Assembly: GCA_035502515.1 (NCBI GenBank)
Contig: DATJUH010000443.1
Location: forward strand, 1-21,468
DNA from: Fen-671 sp035502515
GTDB taxonomy: Bacteria > Actinomycetota > Acidimicrobiia > Acidimicrobiales > Palsa-688
Reading direction: 5' to 3'
DNA length: 21,468 bases
Shown in pieces: positions 15,035 through 21,468 of the stretch. Both the position numbers and the translations under genes were made by a program. The notes beneath the pieces were generated by a model. That model worked only from the letters and a program-made list of their open reading frames with translations, was not told the origin of the DNA and made no database searches. Positions within the stretch are counted from its first letter, which is position 1; every line of letters starts with the position of its first letter.

Positions 15035-16023
15035 AGCCATTCCCGCCGGCGGGCAACTCCCAGGAACACGAGGGTCACGATCATTATCGCCACCGTAAGC
15101 AGCCATCCGGTGGCGGCAGCCGAACCGAGATCGGCATTGCCAAAGGCAAAGTTATAGAGCTGTATCGCAGGGGTGGTAGCCGAATCGAGCGGGCCTCCGC
15201 CCCCGCCGGCCCCGAACAACAGAAATGGCACGTCGAAGAGCTGCATCGTACCGATTGTGTTGACCGTCAATACGAAGACGAGCGCCGGCCGGATCGTCGG
15301 CAGGGACACGTGCCAGATCCTCGGGAACAACCCGGCTCCATCGACCTTGGCCGCATCGTAGTACTCGTCGGGTACGGCACGGAGGGCTGCTACCAGGACG
15401 ATGACCCAGAAGCCGATCCACTGCCAGCTACCGGCCAGGATTACGGAGGGTTTCGACCACGAGGCGGAGCCGAGCCAATTGATGTTGATGCCGATAAGGT
15501 GGAGCGCACCCGGCAAGAGCCCGTTAGTCCCCAGGAGCGTGGCGAAGATCACCGCCACTGCGGCGCCCGGTACGACATTTGGCAGGAAAAACGCCGCGCT
15601 GAGCGCCACACTGTAGCGCCGCATAAACCGAAGATCGAGTATCAGGGCCAAGCCGACAGCGATAGTGATCTGGAAGACGTCGTTCACGACCACGTACCAG
15701 ATCAGATTTTCAAAAGAAGTGGCCACGGCCGGGTCGGTAAGCACGAAGTGGTAGTTGCGCAGACCGACCCACGTGGTGGCGGTGGCCGACCAACTTTCGA
15801 AACTAAGCAGGAACGACCACAAGATCGGGAAGATCGACAACCCGAGGAAGCCGATTATGAAAGGTGCGATCAAGAGATAGGGGGCGAACTTGTTGGCTGA
15901 AAGCCGGCGTCCGGGCCGTCCGAACTGTTCCTTCGGGCGGCCCAAACGGCTGAGCGCCGGGCGCTGCTTTACCTCTACCGTGCTCACGGAACTCAGGTTC
16001 TCGCCAGATGCCCCTACGTTCAT
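15031..16023 (-). CDS. Sugar ABC transporter permease (CUT1, MalF-type)
   Basis: A 330-residue membrane protein. About 45 polar residues precede the first helix (FAPYLLIAPFIIGFLGLSIF); six helices follow. The EAA loop reads EYYDAAKVDGAGLFPRIWHV and the end MIVTLVFLGVARRREWL is typical of MalF-type subunits. ATG 16023 (MNVGASGEN) was chosen because GGTGG lies 8 nt upstream and a GAGGAAGG further back; the open frame begins at 16086 but the extra residues are Arg/Gly-rich and unlike the family. It is preceded by a 129-nt gap after the binding-protein gene, a usual place for partial transcription stop, though no strong hairpin is evident. Confidence 0.92.
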   Translation of the reverse strand: MNVGASGENLSSVSTVEVKQRPALSRLGRPKEQFGRPGRRLSANKFAPYLLIAPFIIGFLGLSIFPILWSFLLSFESWSATATTWVGLRNYHFVLTDPAVATSFENLIWYVVVNDVFQITIAVGLALILDLRFMRRYSVALSAAFFLPNVVPGAAVAVIFATLLGTNGLLPGALHLIGININWLGSASWSKPSVILAGSWQWIGFWVIVLVAALRAVPDEYYDAAKVDGAGLFPRIWHVSLPTIRPALVFVLTVNTIGTMQLFDVPFLLFGAGGGGGPLDSATTPAIQLYNFAFGNADLGSAAATGWLLTVAIMIVTLVFLGVARRREWL

Positions 16024-16152
16024 GTCATTGCCACCGTGGCCTTCCTCGCCTGGCCGTGGGCCCGCGCCGGCTCGGGCCCGCCGCACGACAGAAGTGAGGC
16101 CGGGGACCGCCCAGAGTTGCCACCTCGAGGTCCTGGTCGGACGACGCTCTGC

Positions 16153-17568
16153 CTATTTGAGGCCCTTTTCGTCCTGCAGTTGGCGAACGCTATCGGCGGC
16201 AGATTTGAGAGTAGTGGCGACATTCTTGTTGTCGATCGTGATGCTGTATATGGCGTTGTTGACGGCGGTCGCCATCTGCGTGCCGAACACGGACGCGTAG
16301 GAGATCGGGTAAGGTTTCAGGGATTGCACGTCGGGCAGCCAGATGTTGTAGACCTCTTGGCCCTTCAGCATGGGCGACTTGGTACCCTTCATCGCCACCA
16401 GCGCCGGTACGTTGGACTCGAAAGCGCCGGAGAAGACACGCATGTGGGCTTCCGAAGCGGCTTTGTTCAATTTGAGATAGACCCCTACCTGCATGGCCAG
16501 CTTCAGCTGGTCGGACGGTTGGCCGGAGGGCAGCACGATGGCGCAGCCATCGGCCGTCGCAATCTGTTTGCTGCCAGAAGTGACGGCGGGCAGGGGCACG
16601 ACCTGCCACTTGTAAGCGAGGCTGGGCGTGTACGCCACAAACTCGAAGTCTTGCCAGTTCGGGTACGGTATGGTGGCCAGCTGGCCATTTTTGTATGCCG
16701 CCCACTGCTGGACGGTACCGGTAATGTTTGCTGTCAGCCCCGACTTGTACATCTTTTGGTATATCTCGCCGACCTGAATGTGGTATGGCGAATCGAGGAT
16801 AACGTTGCCGTCCAGGTCGAAAAAGCCGGTTGAACCCTGCATGACCATGGTGGTGAAGGGGTTGGGTGAGCCCAGGCCATCAGAGCCCTCGGGGAACAAC
16901 ATGAGCATCGAGCCCGTTTTGGACTTGAGCTTCTGACCGACAGTGATCAGGTCGTCGTAGGTGGGAATAGCGGCGGCCACTTCGGCCGGCGAGTTGCCTA
17001 TGCCCGCCTTGCTGAACAGGTCCCACCTGTAGCCGAACAGACAGAACCCGGTGTCATCCGGGAGAGCGTAGGTCCGGCCATTGACATCCAGTGATGACCA
17101 CGTCGTGGCGAGGATGTCGTTTTTGTACGGGGTTATGAGTGCTGTCGTATCGACGATTGCCTTCGTGTTGACGAGGGCGCGGTAAATGCCCATCGGGATC
17201 CGAAGGAGGTTGGGCAGGCCCGTGCTCACGCCCGAGGCGAGCGCAGTGATGGCCTTCTGCTCCAAGGTGTTGATGTCCTGGGGCAGGAATGTCAGCTTCA
17301 GGCCCCGGAACTTCTGGTAGACGCCGGATTGCTGGTAGACCTTGTCCCACTGGGACAATTCCTCCCAGGACCACATAGTTAGGGTCTGGTTGGTGTCGAG
17401 AGGGCCGCCGGCACCGACTTCATGGCCGGACGCCCGAACACTACCTCGTAAGGCCCGGGAGCCGAGGACTGTCCCAACGCCAACGGCGGCGGCAGCACCA
17501 AGGAACTCCCTTCGGCTTACCGTTCCTTCGCCTGCTGAGCGCTCCGAACCTTCGTCGTTTTCGGTCAC
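16153..17568 (-). CDS. Tat-exported sugar-binding protein (ABC transporter, CUT1)
   Basis: A 471-residue extracellular solute-binding protein. The N-terminus carries a twin-arginine signal, S18-R-R-E-F-L23, followed by a mild hydrophobic stretch GAAAAVGVGTVLG. There is no lipobox cysteine, so it is not a typical lipoprotein; it may stay membrane-bound by its signal or be released. The mature part begins with TLTMWSWEELSQWDKVYQQ and has the two-lobed pattern of family 1 binding proteins (TYDDLITVGQKLKSKTGSML, GLGSPNPFTTMVMQG, FESNVPAL). Multiple Trp and Tyr suit an oligosaccharide pocket. It starts at GTG 17568, six nt after AAGGAG. It is the first gene of the operon behind a good promoter, so it is likely the most highly expressed. 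Confidence 0.93.
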   Translation of the reverse strand: MTENDEGSERSAGEGTVSRREFLGAAAAVGVGTVLGSRALRGSVRASGHEVGAGGPLDTNQTLTMWSWEELSQWDKVYQQSGVYQKFRGLKLTFLPQDINTLEQKAITALASGVSTGLPNLLRIPMGIYRALVNTKAIVDTTALITPYKNDILATTWSSLDVNGRTYALPDDTGFCLFGYRWDLFSKAGIGNSPAEVAAAIPTYDDLITVGQKLKSKTGSMLMLFPEGSDGLGSPNPFTTMVMQGSTGFFDLDGNVILDSPYHIQVGEIYQKMYKSGLTANITGTVQQWAAYKNGQLATIPYPNWQDFEFVAYTPSLAYKWQVVPLPAVTSGSKQIATADGCAIVLPSGQPSDQLKLAMQVGVYLKLNKAASEAHMRVFSGAFESNVPALVAMKGTKSPMLKGQEVYNIWLPDVQSLKPYPISYASVFGTQMATAVNNAIYSITIDNKNVATTLKSAADSVRQLQDEKGLK

Positions 17569-17629
17569 GTCAGTCTCCTTTCCCCTTTGTTATGCCGCCC
17601 GCTGCATGGACAAAGCTCACTCCCCGGCC

Positions 17630-17643
17630 CCAGCCACGGCTGG
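17630..17643. promoter_or_regulatory. Palindrome in leader of binding-protein gene
   Basis: CCAGCCACGGCTGG has 6-bp perfect arms around AC. It lies 62 nt before the start codon, between the promoter and the ribosome binding site. It could be a second operator or a small leader hairpin. No regulator is assigned. Confidence 0.3.
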
Positions 17644-17717
17644 TACTGGCTCCACGCCGTTCGGCCGGGGAATATCGAGAATGATTTGGTCCCCCCGTAG
17701 CAAGCGGAACTGCTGAC

Positions 17718-17725
17718 TACATGTA
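17718..17725. promoter_or_regulatory. TACATGTA operator candidate at the start point
   Basis: Perfect 8-bp palindrome TACATGTA directly downstream of the -10 box at 17726-17731, covering the expected transcription start. A repressor bound here would block the carbohydrate operon; the GntR/FCD regulator of the same operon is the obvious candidate. This is inference. Confidence 0.35.
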
Positions 17726-17754
17726 ATCATATATATTTGGTCTCAAGCACGCAA
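17726..17754 (-). promoter_or_regulatory. Sigma-70-type promoter of the carbohydrate operon
   Basis: On the minus strand TTGCGT (17749-17754), a 17-nt spacer and TATGAT (17726-17731) make a housekeeping-type promoter with a near-consensus -10. It stands in an AT-rich island (ATATATATGATTACAT) unlike the surrounding GC-rich DNA, about 150 nt before the binding-protein start. The rest of 17755-17980 shows nothing further. Confidence 0.6.
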
Positions 17755-17980
17755 GCCCAGGAGGGGAGGTATTCGGGTACTCCGAGGGACGTTGCCTGGC
17801 TGGGCCCAACCTTTACCTACAGTGCCGGCCGCCAAACGAGCGGTCCAGTGTCGTGCGCCGGCGGACTGGGGGGTGCCGCCCGACGATGCCGCGCCGGCAA
17901 CGACGAGTGTGCCCGCTCTCGTGGACTGGCCTTCCGGACACGCGGGGCGAAGCGGTCAAGAAGCCATGACTGCCGACGGC

Positions 17981-18871
17981 CTACAGCTGCACGCCGAGAC
18001 TTCTTTCGAAGTACGAGACCGAAGCCGCTTCGTAGGCGGCCGGCCAAGAGCTACCGGTCCTCTCCGCCAATGAACGTGCCCTGGGCAGGAACGCCCGGGC
18101 CAGGGCCAAGTAGCCTTCGATTACCGAATCGATGGTGGCAACGAGCGGGGGTAGCGAGAGCAAGAGGGTGTTCTGTTCGTCGGTAAGGTAAGTACGCAGA
18201 CGCTTGGTGAAAGGGAACGGGTTACCGAAGGCGTGTTCGCGCGTCGTCGCCCAGCCCTGCTCAGCCAGGAGGAGCCCGACCAGATGGATGTCACGGACGA
18301 TGATCACGCCGTTGGTGGCCGGTACCAGCTCGTTCCTCCCAACGACCGAGACCATATTGCCGAGCATGTACAAGAAGTGTTCGACCGTGGTCAATGGGAA
18401 GAATGGCTCGCCTCTGCGGTTCGGCCTGGGGACGGGTTCCTTGGGCAGGAGCCCAACCTTGTCCACCAAGGGGACCATGCCCTCGAGCTTCTTCGGGTCC
18501 ACAGAGGACGCGGCGTTGAAGACGACGTCGAAATGGAGCCAATGGGGGGTGATGCACACACCGCCTGTGCCGCGGCCAAAAGGCTGGATGTGCGCAGTTG
18601 GGGCAATGGCGTCGGCGACGTCACGCCAAGTGGCAGCTAAATCCTCGGCGGCCTCGTCTCTGACCAGGCACTGGAGGTCCACGTCGCTCCACGCGTCACC
18701 TTGACCGACGGCGAACCCGCCTACCAGATAGGCGGCCAAAACCCGGTCGTCAGCGGCGAACACATCCCTGGCCCGAGCGATAAGCGCTTCTTGAGGTGCC
18801 GTGGTCGCCGCCCTCACCCCTTCGAGTGAATAACGGCTCTGGTACGGGTCAGGCTCCTGCTCAACCGTCAC
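17981..18871 (-). CDS. Nucleotidyltransferase-fold protein
   Basis: A 296-residue protein with the Pol-beta-type nucleotidyltransferase signature: GG at 51-52 (YLVGGFAVGQGDAW), S62-D63-V-D65, and a third acidic residue in HFDVVF (D115). These three aspartates bind the metals for nucleotidyl transfer. The remainder is helical, with NGVIIVRDIHLVGLLLAEQG and a C-terminal helical bundle, a layout seen in aminoglycoside-adenylyltransferase-like and uncharacterised nucleotidyltransferases. The target cannot be identified. GTG 18871 was chosen because GGAGG lies 6 nt upstream. It appears to be a single-gene unit; no HEPN partner gene is adjacent, so a MNT-HEPN toxin-antitoxin pair is unlikely. Confidence 0.85.
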   Translation of the reverse strand: MTVEQEPDPYQSRYSLEGVRAATTAPQEALIARARDVFAADDRVLAAYLVGGFAVGQGDAWSDVDLQCLVRDEAAEDLAATWRDVADAIAPTAHIQPFGRGTGGVCITPHWLHFDVVFNAASSVDPKKLEGMVPLVDKVGLLPKEPVPRPNRRGEPFFPLTTVEHFLYMLGNMVSVVGRNELVPATNGVIIVRDIHLVGLLLAEQGWATTREHAFGNPFPFTKRLRTYLTDEQNTLLLSLPPLVATIDSVIEGYLALARAFLPRARSLAERTGSSWPAAYEAASVSYFERSLGVQL

Positions 18872-19127
18872 TGGTTACCTCCTATGAGGGGCGCGGCGAG
18901 TGAACTAGTCGATGGGAGGATTCTGTACCCAGCGCTTCCGCCGCGCCAAGATGGGTCTCAGTCCGGCCCGGTCCTCAGTTCGTTGGGAATAGCCAGGGAG
19001 AGCCGACCGGCCGGCCAGCCAAAGGCAAATTCTCGGCCTTACCAGCGCCCGGTCTGCAACACGATCTGATGAGCAAACTGGAGTGCAGACCGCCCCCGCG
19101 TGCGGAGAGGTTTGATCATCCCCCCAT
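18872..19127. other. Intergenic stretch without gene
   Basis: About 256 bp upstream of the nucleotidyltransferase gene. Apart from that gene's GGAGG ribosome binding site (18878-18882) I see no gene, convincing promoter or RNA. Together with the inverted repeat that follows, it forms a 315-bp gene-free gap. Confidence 0.5.
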
Positions 19128-19183
19128 TTTCACCGCGGGTTTCAGCGCTTCCTAAATTAGGCACGACGAAACCCGCGGTGAAA
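19128..19183. repeat. Perfect 16-bp inverted repeat with nested palindrome
   Basis: TTTCACCGCGGGTTTC (19128-19143) and its exact reverse complement GAAACCCGCGGTGAAA (19168-19183) flank a 24-nt centre that itself contains CCTAAATTAGG (19151-19161). It begins 3 nt after the stop of the small minus-strand ORF, so a transcription terminator is the simplest reading, although no U-run follows. A recombination or protein-binding site is the alternative. Confidence 0.8.
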
Positions 19184-19186
19184 GCC

Positions 19187-19375
19187 TCAGCGCTGTACCC
19201 AGCGCACCACCGGCGGGTGCGCTCTGGCGTATTGCATAGCGTCGCGGCGAGTGGTCTCCTCGACGTCGAGAGGCAGCCGGCGAAAGCGGACCACGGAGCG
19301 CGAGCGCCAGATCGCCACCCAGTAGCCGGCGCTGCGCCCGCGAGGCTTCTCGAGGAAAACGCCCGTGAGGAACAC
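19187..19375 (-). CDS. Small hypothetical protein
   Basis: A 62-residue open frame starting at GTG 19375 (VFLTGVFLEKPRGRSAGYWV) and ending RRDAMQYARAHPPVVRWVQR. The first half alternates hydrophobic and basic residues like a pair of beta-strands (YWVAIWRSRSVVRFRRLPLD) and the second half looks like one amphipathic helix, so it reads like a folded small domain rather than random frame. I do not recognise the family. No ribosome binding site is visible and the true start could lie in-frame upstream. The strong hairpin 3 nt after its stop supports a real transcript end. Confidence 0.4.
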   Translation of the reverse strand: MFLTGVFLEKPRGRSAGYWVAIWRSRSVVRFRRLPLDVEETTRRDAMQYARAHPPVVRWVQR

Positions 19376-19572
19376 ACTCGTATTATCGACGGAGCTACCC
19401 CGCCGGCTTGAGAGACGTGGGGTAGTAGACAGCTAAGCCCTGGCTGAGAAAATCAAGGGCCCCTTCGGATCGGGGCAACCTCAGCTCCCCTGTCGGCGGG
19501 CTCGGTCGTGGCCGCCTGTTGGTCCCCGCCCCGGACGGTGGAGAAACCAGGTAGTGCCCGGTCGAGTACAAA

Positions 19573-20430
19573 TCAGGTAGACGGGAGACCCAGGTCGTTC
19601 TCCAAAACCGGCGCCATTGCGAGGTAGGTCTCCTGAACGAGGGGGAGAGTGGGTGTCGGCTGGAGGAGTGCCTCAAGGTCTGTGGCGAATCTCTTTCGGG
19701 CTGCGTTGCTGAAACTGAGGTAGGTCGCGCGAGTGCATTCCACTCCGTGGACGGTTGCCGCGGGCAACTCAAGGCGTTGTTCGTGAGTTTGCTCGATGAC
19801 CGGGCCGAAGAGATCGGTCTCGCGTAGGGATTCGGCCCATGAAGGTCTTGAGCCAAACGTCTCCTTGGCCGGGTTGTGACTGGCCCACAGCTGCCGCAGC
19901 GCCGACCGCAGCGGCTCGTCGTATCGTTCGCCCGTGGTGAGGAGAGCGAGCCAGCCGGAAGGCCGGAGGAGACGGGCGACCTTGGCCAAGCCGATGTCGG
20001 GGTCGACCCAGTGGAAGGCAGTTGCGGAGACGATGAGGTCATAGGCGTAGGAAGCCTGGAAGTCCTCAAAGGACGACACCTGAAACTCGACTGTCGGTTC
20101 GGCGAGGTTGCGCTTGGCGGTGGCGACCATGGCCGGGCCGATGTCGATGGCGGTTAGATCCAGGCCCCGCCCGGCGAGCCGTCTGGTCAGCTGGGCGGTC
20201 CCGCACCCAATTTCAAGGACCGACGACCCAGGCTTCACGTCAGCCGTACTCAGGACGACTTCAATTATCTCGTCTGGGTAGCTCTGGCGGGTCGCGTCAT
20301 ACAAGCTGGCAACACCGTCGAACAATTCCCGCTGAGACTCCCGCTTCCTTCGCTCTTGGTCCGTCTCGGGCTGCACACTCACAGTCTTAGGCGGCTGTTC
20401 GTACTCACTGCGGTTGCTGACCTGGCGCAT
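19573..20430 (-). CDS. Class I SAM-dependent methyltransferase
   Basis: A 285-residue methyltransferase with the Rossmann-like SAM fold. Motif I is VLEIGCGTAQLTRRLA at about 71-86, the ribose-binding acidic residue is D96 in LTAIDIG, and motif IV/post-motif reads DLIVSATAFHWVDP, followed by ARLLRPSGWLALLT. This is the methyltransferase 11/25-like group acting on small molecules; the FHWVDP segment is typical of that group. The C-terminal 120 residues are a helical cap that would set specificity, which is unknown. The start is unsure: ATG 20430 has only AAGGCG upstream, and GTG (VSVQPETDQ), 17 codons in, is an alternative nearer to the conserved region. It is flanked by gaps and appears to be transcribed alone. 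Confidence 0.9.
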   Translation of the reverse strand: MRQVSNRSEYEQPPKTVSVQPETDQERRKRESQRELFDGVASLYDATRQSYPDEIIEVVLSTADVKPGSSVLEIGCGTAQLTRRLAGRGLDLTAIDIGPAMVATAKRNLAEPTVEFQVSSFEDFQASYAYDLIVSATAFHWVDPDIGLAKVARLLRPSGWLALLTTGERYDEPLRSALRQLWASHNPAKETFGSRPSWAESLRETDLFGPVIEQTHEQRLELPAATVHGVECTRATYLSFSNAARKRFATDLEALLQPTPTLPLVQETYLAMAPVLENDLGLPST

Positions 20431-21148
20431 CCGGTCGAACGCCTTGATATGAGGCGCAGCCGGTGAGCTCCCGAACGTTGCTTCCGCATAAAGCCCGACT
20501 GCTTGGTGTGCGCCAGCACGGACCGTGACTCGCTAACCGTTCGCTTGCGTATGCCATCAGGGACGAGCAGGAGGTTCAACGCGGGCAGAGCTACAGGCGC
20601 GTGTCGCGACGAGAGCAGGCTCGCCACCCACGCACTTGGCGGGCGCCGGACACCGGCCGAGGGATCGACATGTGATGCTCAACCCCGCAGTGTTGCGAGT
20701 CAGGCCCACTCCGGATGCCGCCGGCGGGCAACAGCGCACCGCCACTACGCCGGCGTCGTGAGCCTCTGGCCCTCCCGCCACGCCCGCCAGGCTTCGCACT
20801 AGTCGCCGACAACGGTCGTATCAGACGCTCACGCCGAGCGCGTTAACGCAGGACCCCTCACGACGCCGGCTATGGGAATGCTCATTAGCGGCCACCTAAC
20901 CGCGTGCCATGCGGGCTCCCGCCAAGCTCATTGATCTCGGTGTCATCGAGTGCGCGCACTATGAAAGGGTACATAGCGCACTCCCAATTCGTAGGCCGGA
21001 GACCCCAAGCGCCAGCTCGGCCTCTGGCCAGCCACGCCTCGCGGATCCCGGCTTTTGTGGATTTGCCTCCCGGGCGGGCCCGTTCGCCATGTGCTGCCTG
21101 AACCAGTCGGCGAGCCGTAGACGAGGAACCTCGGGAGCTTGGAGCTTG
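20431..21148. other. 0.7-kb stretch without a convincing gene
   Basis: Open frames here are short, overlap each other on both strands, and show no motif or ribosome binding site. The only structure I see is an imperfect hairpin at 20948-20983: GAGTGCGC, a 4-nt bulge and TATG pair with CATAGCGCACTC around an 8-nt loop. It could be a degenerated gene or a region with an unrecognised small RNA; neither can be supported. Confidence 0.5.
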
Positions 21149-21468
21149 CTACTGGCCGACGCGCCCGTCGATACGCTCTCGTAACAGGTCGGCGTGGCCA
21201 CAGTGGCGTGCGTACTCCTCGACCATGTGGACGAGCACGGAGCGAAGCGGGATGGTGCTCCCGTCGCGTTTGCGACCGAGTGTGCCGAGGTCATCCACGC
21301 CGGCGACGTACCGTTCGGCATAGCGGACTTCGTCACCCCAGGCTTGCCAGGCCTCGACAACTACGGAGCGGTCAGGAACAGCACCGGTCCAATCCCCCTC
21401 GGGGCCGGCAGCCTGATAGAGCGAAGGGGCATCCTCTCCCGCCATCACCCGCCGGAACCAGGACCGTT
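21149..21468 (-). CDS. DUF664/DinB-family protein (mycothiol-transferase-like), partial
   Basis: The C-terminal 106 residues of a DinB-superfamily four-helix protein; the N-terminal part lies beyond the right edge. The frame is open to the edge and reads RSWFRRVMAGEDAPSLY, then VVVEAWQAWGDEVRYAERYV, the strand-turn LGTLGRKRDGSTIPLRSVLV, and HMVEEYARHCGHADLLRERI. The last segment, with its spaced histidines, is the metal-binding helix typical of DUF664 proteins. In actinobacteria relatives are annotated as mycothiol-dependent or maleylpyruvate-isomerase-like enzymes; which thiol this one uses is not shown. It supports an actinobacterial origin of the DNA. The stop is TAG at 21149. Confidence 0.9.
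   Translation of the reverse strand, partial: RSWFRRVMAGEDAPSLYQAAGPEGDWTGAVPDRSVVVEAWQAWGDEVRYAERYVAGVDDLGTLGRKRDGSTIPLRSVLVHMVEEYARHCGHADLLRERIDGRVGQ

Noticed and set aside
17792..18073. Plus-strand open frame of 93 codons between the operon promoter and the nucleotidyltransferase gene
   Set aside because: Its second half is antisense to the nucleotidyltransferase gene, and the sequence shows no protein-like pattern or ribosome binding site.
17981..18871. MNT-HEPN type toxin-antitoxin system
   Set aside because: The nucleotidyltransferase is larger than the MntA type and no HEPN gene lies on either side.
1..21468. tRNA, rRNA, CRISPR, insertion sequence or phage elements
   Set aside because: No T-loop GGTTCGAATCC-type sequence in a cloverleaf context, no regularly spaced repeats, no transposase or integrase motifs were seen on reading both strands; no search program was run.

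Overview
The window is high-GC DNA with many GTG and TTG starts, 4-nt stop/start overlaps, ECF sigma factors paired with membrane anti-sigma-like proteins, and a DUF664/DinB (mycothiol-transferase-like) gene at the right edge. Together these suggest an actinobacterium (Actinomycetota), possibly an Acidimicrobiia-like lineage. That placement is inference from gene families, not from a marker gene. I saw no rRNA, tRNA, CRISPR array, insertion sequence or phage gene.

Layout. (1) 1-800: a small conserved actinobacterial protein and a convergent YCII/DGPF-domain gene whose fourth codon is a stop. (2) 1045-3244, plus strand: an ECF sigma factor overlapping a single-pass membrane protein. Its outer part is a BNR/Asp-box beta-propeller carrying seven C-x5-C pairs. 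(3) 3271-4010, minus strand: a decayed M29 aminopeptidase, 5'-truncated, with two single-base frameshifts. (4) 4088-4600: two small convergent membrane proteins, with a 14-bp tandem repeat running through the stop codon of the first. (5) 4750-8182, plus strand: a tightly overlapping four-gene operon of ECF sigma factor, HxxxCxxC anti-sigma factor, ABC ATPase and ABC-2 permease. (6) 17754 down to 8198, minus strand: a roughly 9.4-kb carbohydrate locus. In transcription order it holds a Tat-exported substrate-binding protein, two CUT1 sugar permeases, a DUF6259 TIM-barrel glycosidase-like protein, a GntR/FCD regulator, a mandelate-racemase-type sugar-acid dehydratase, a cyclase-family metal hydrolase and a Gfo/Idh/MocA oxidoreductase. 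(7) 17981-21468, minus strand: a nucleotidyltransferase-fold protein, a small hypothetical ORF ending at a perfect 16-bp inverted repeat, a SAM methyltransferase, a 0.7-kb stretch without a convincing gene, and the partial DUF664 gene.

How the genes work together. The carbohydrate locus looks like a complete uptake and first-steps pathway: import of a glycoside or oligosaccharide, cleavage, oxidation, ring opening and dehydration, under an internal GntR repressor. It has no transporter ATPase and no downstream kinase or aldolase, so those must be supplied elsewhere. The reaction order and the substrate are not known from sequence. It is the best candidate here for an undescribed system. The second is the sigma/disulfide-propeller pair, which looks like an envelope-sensing switch with an unusual sensor domain.
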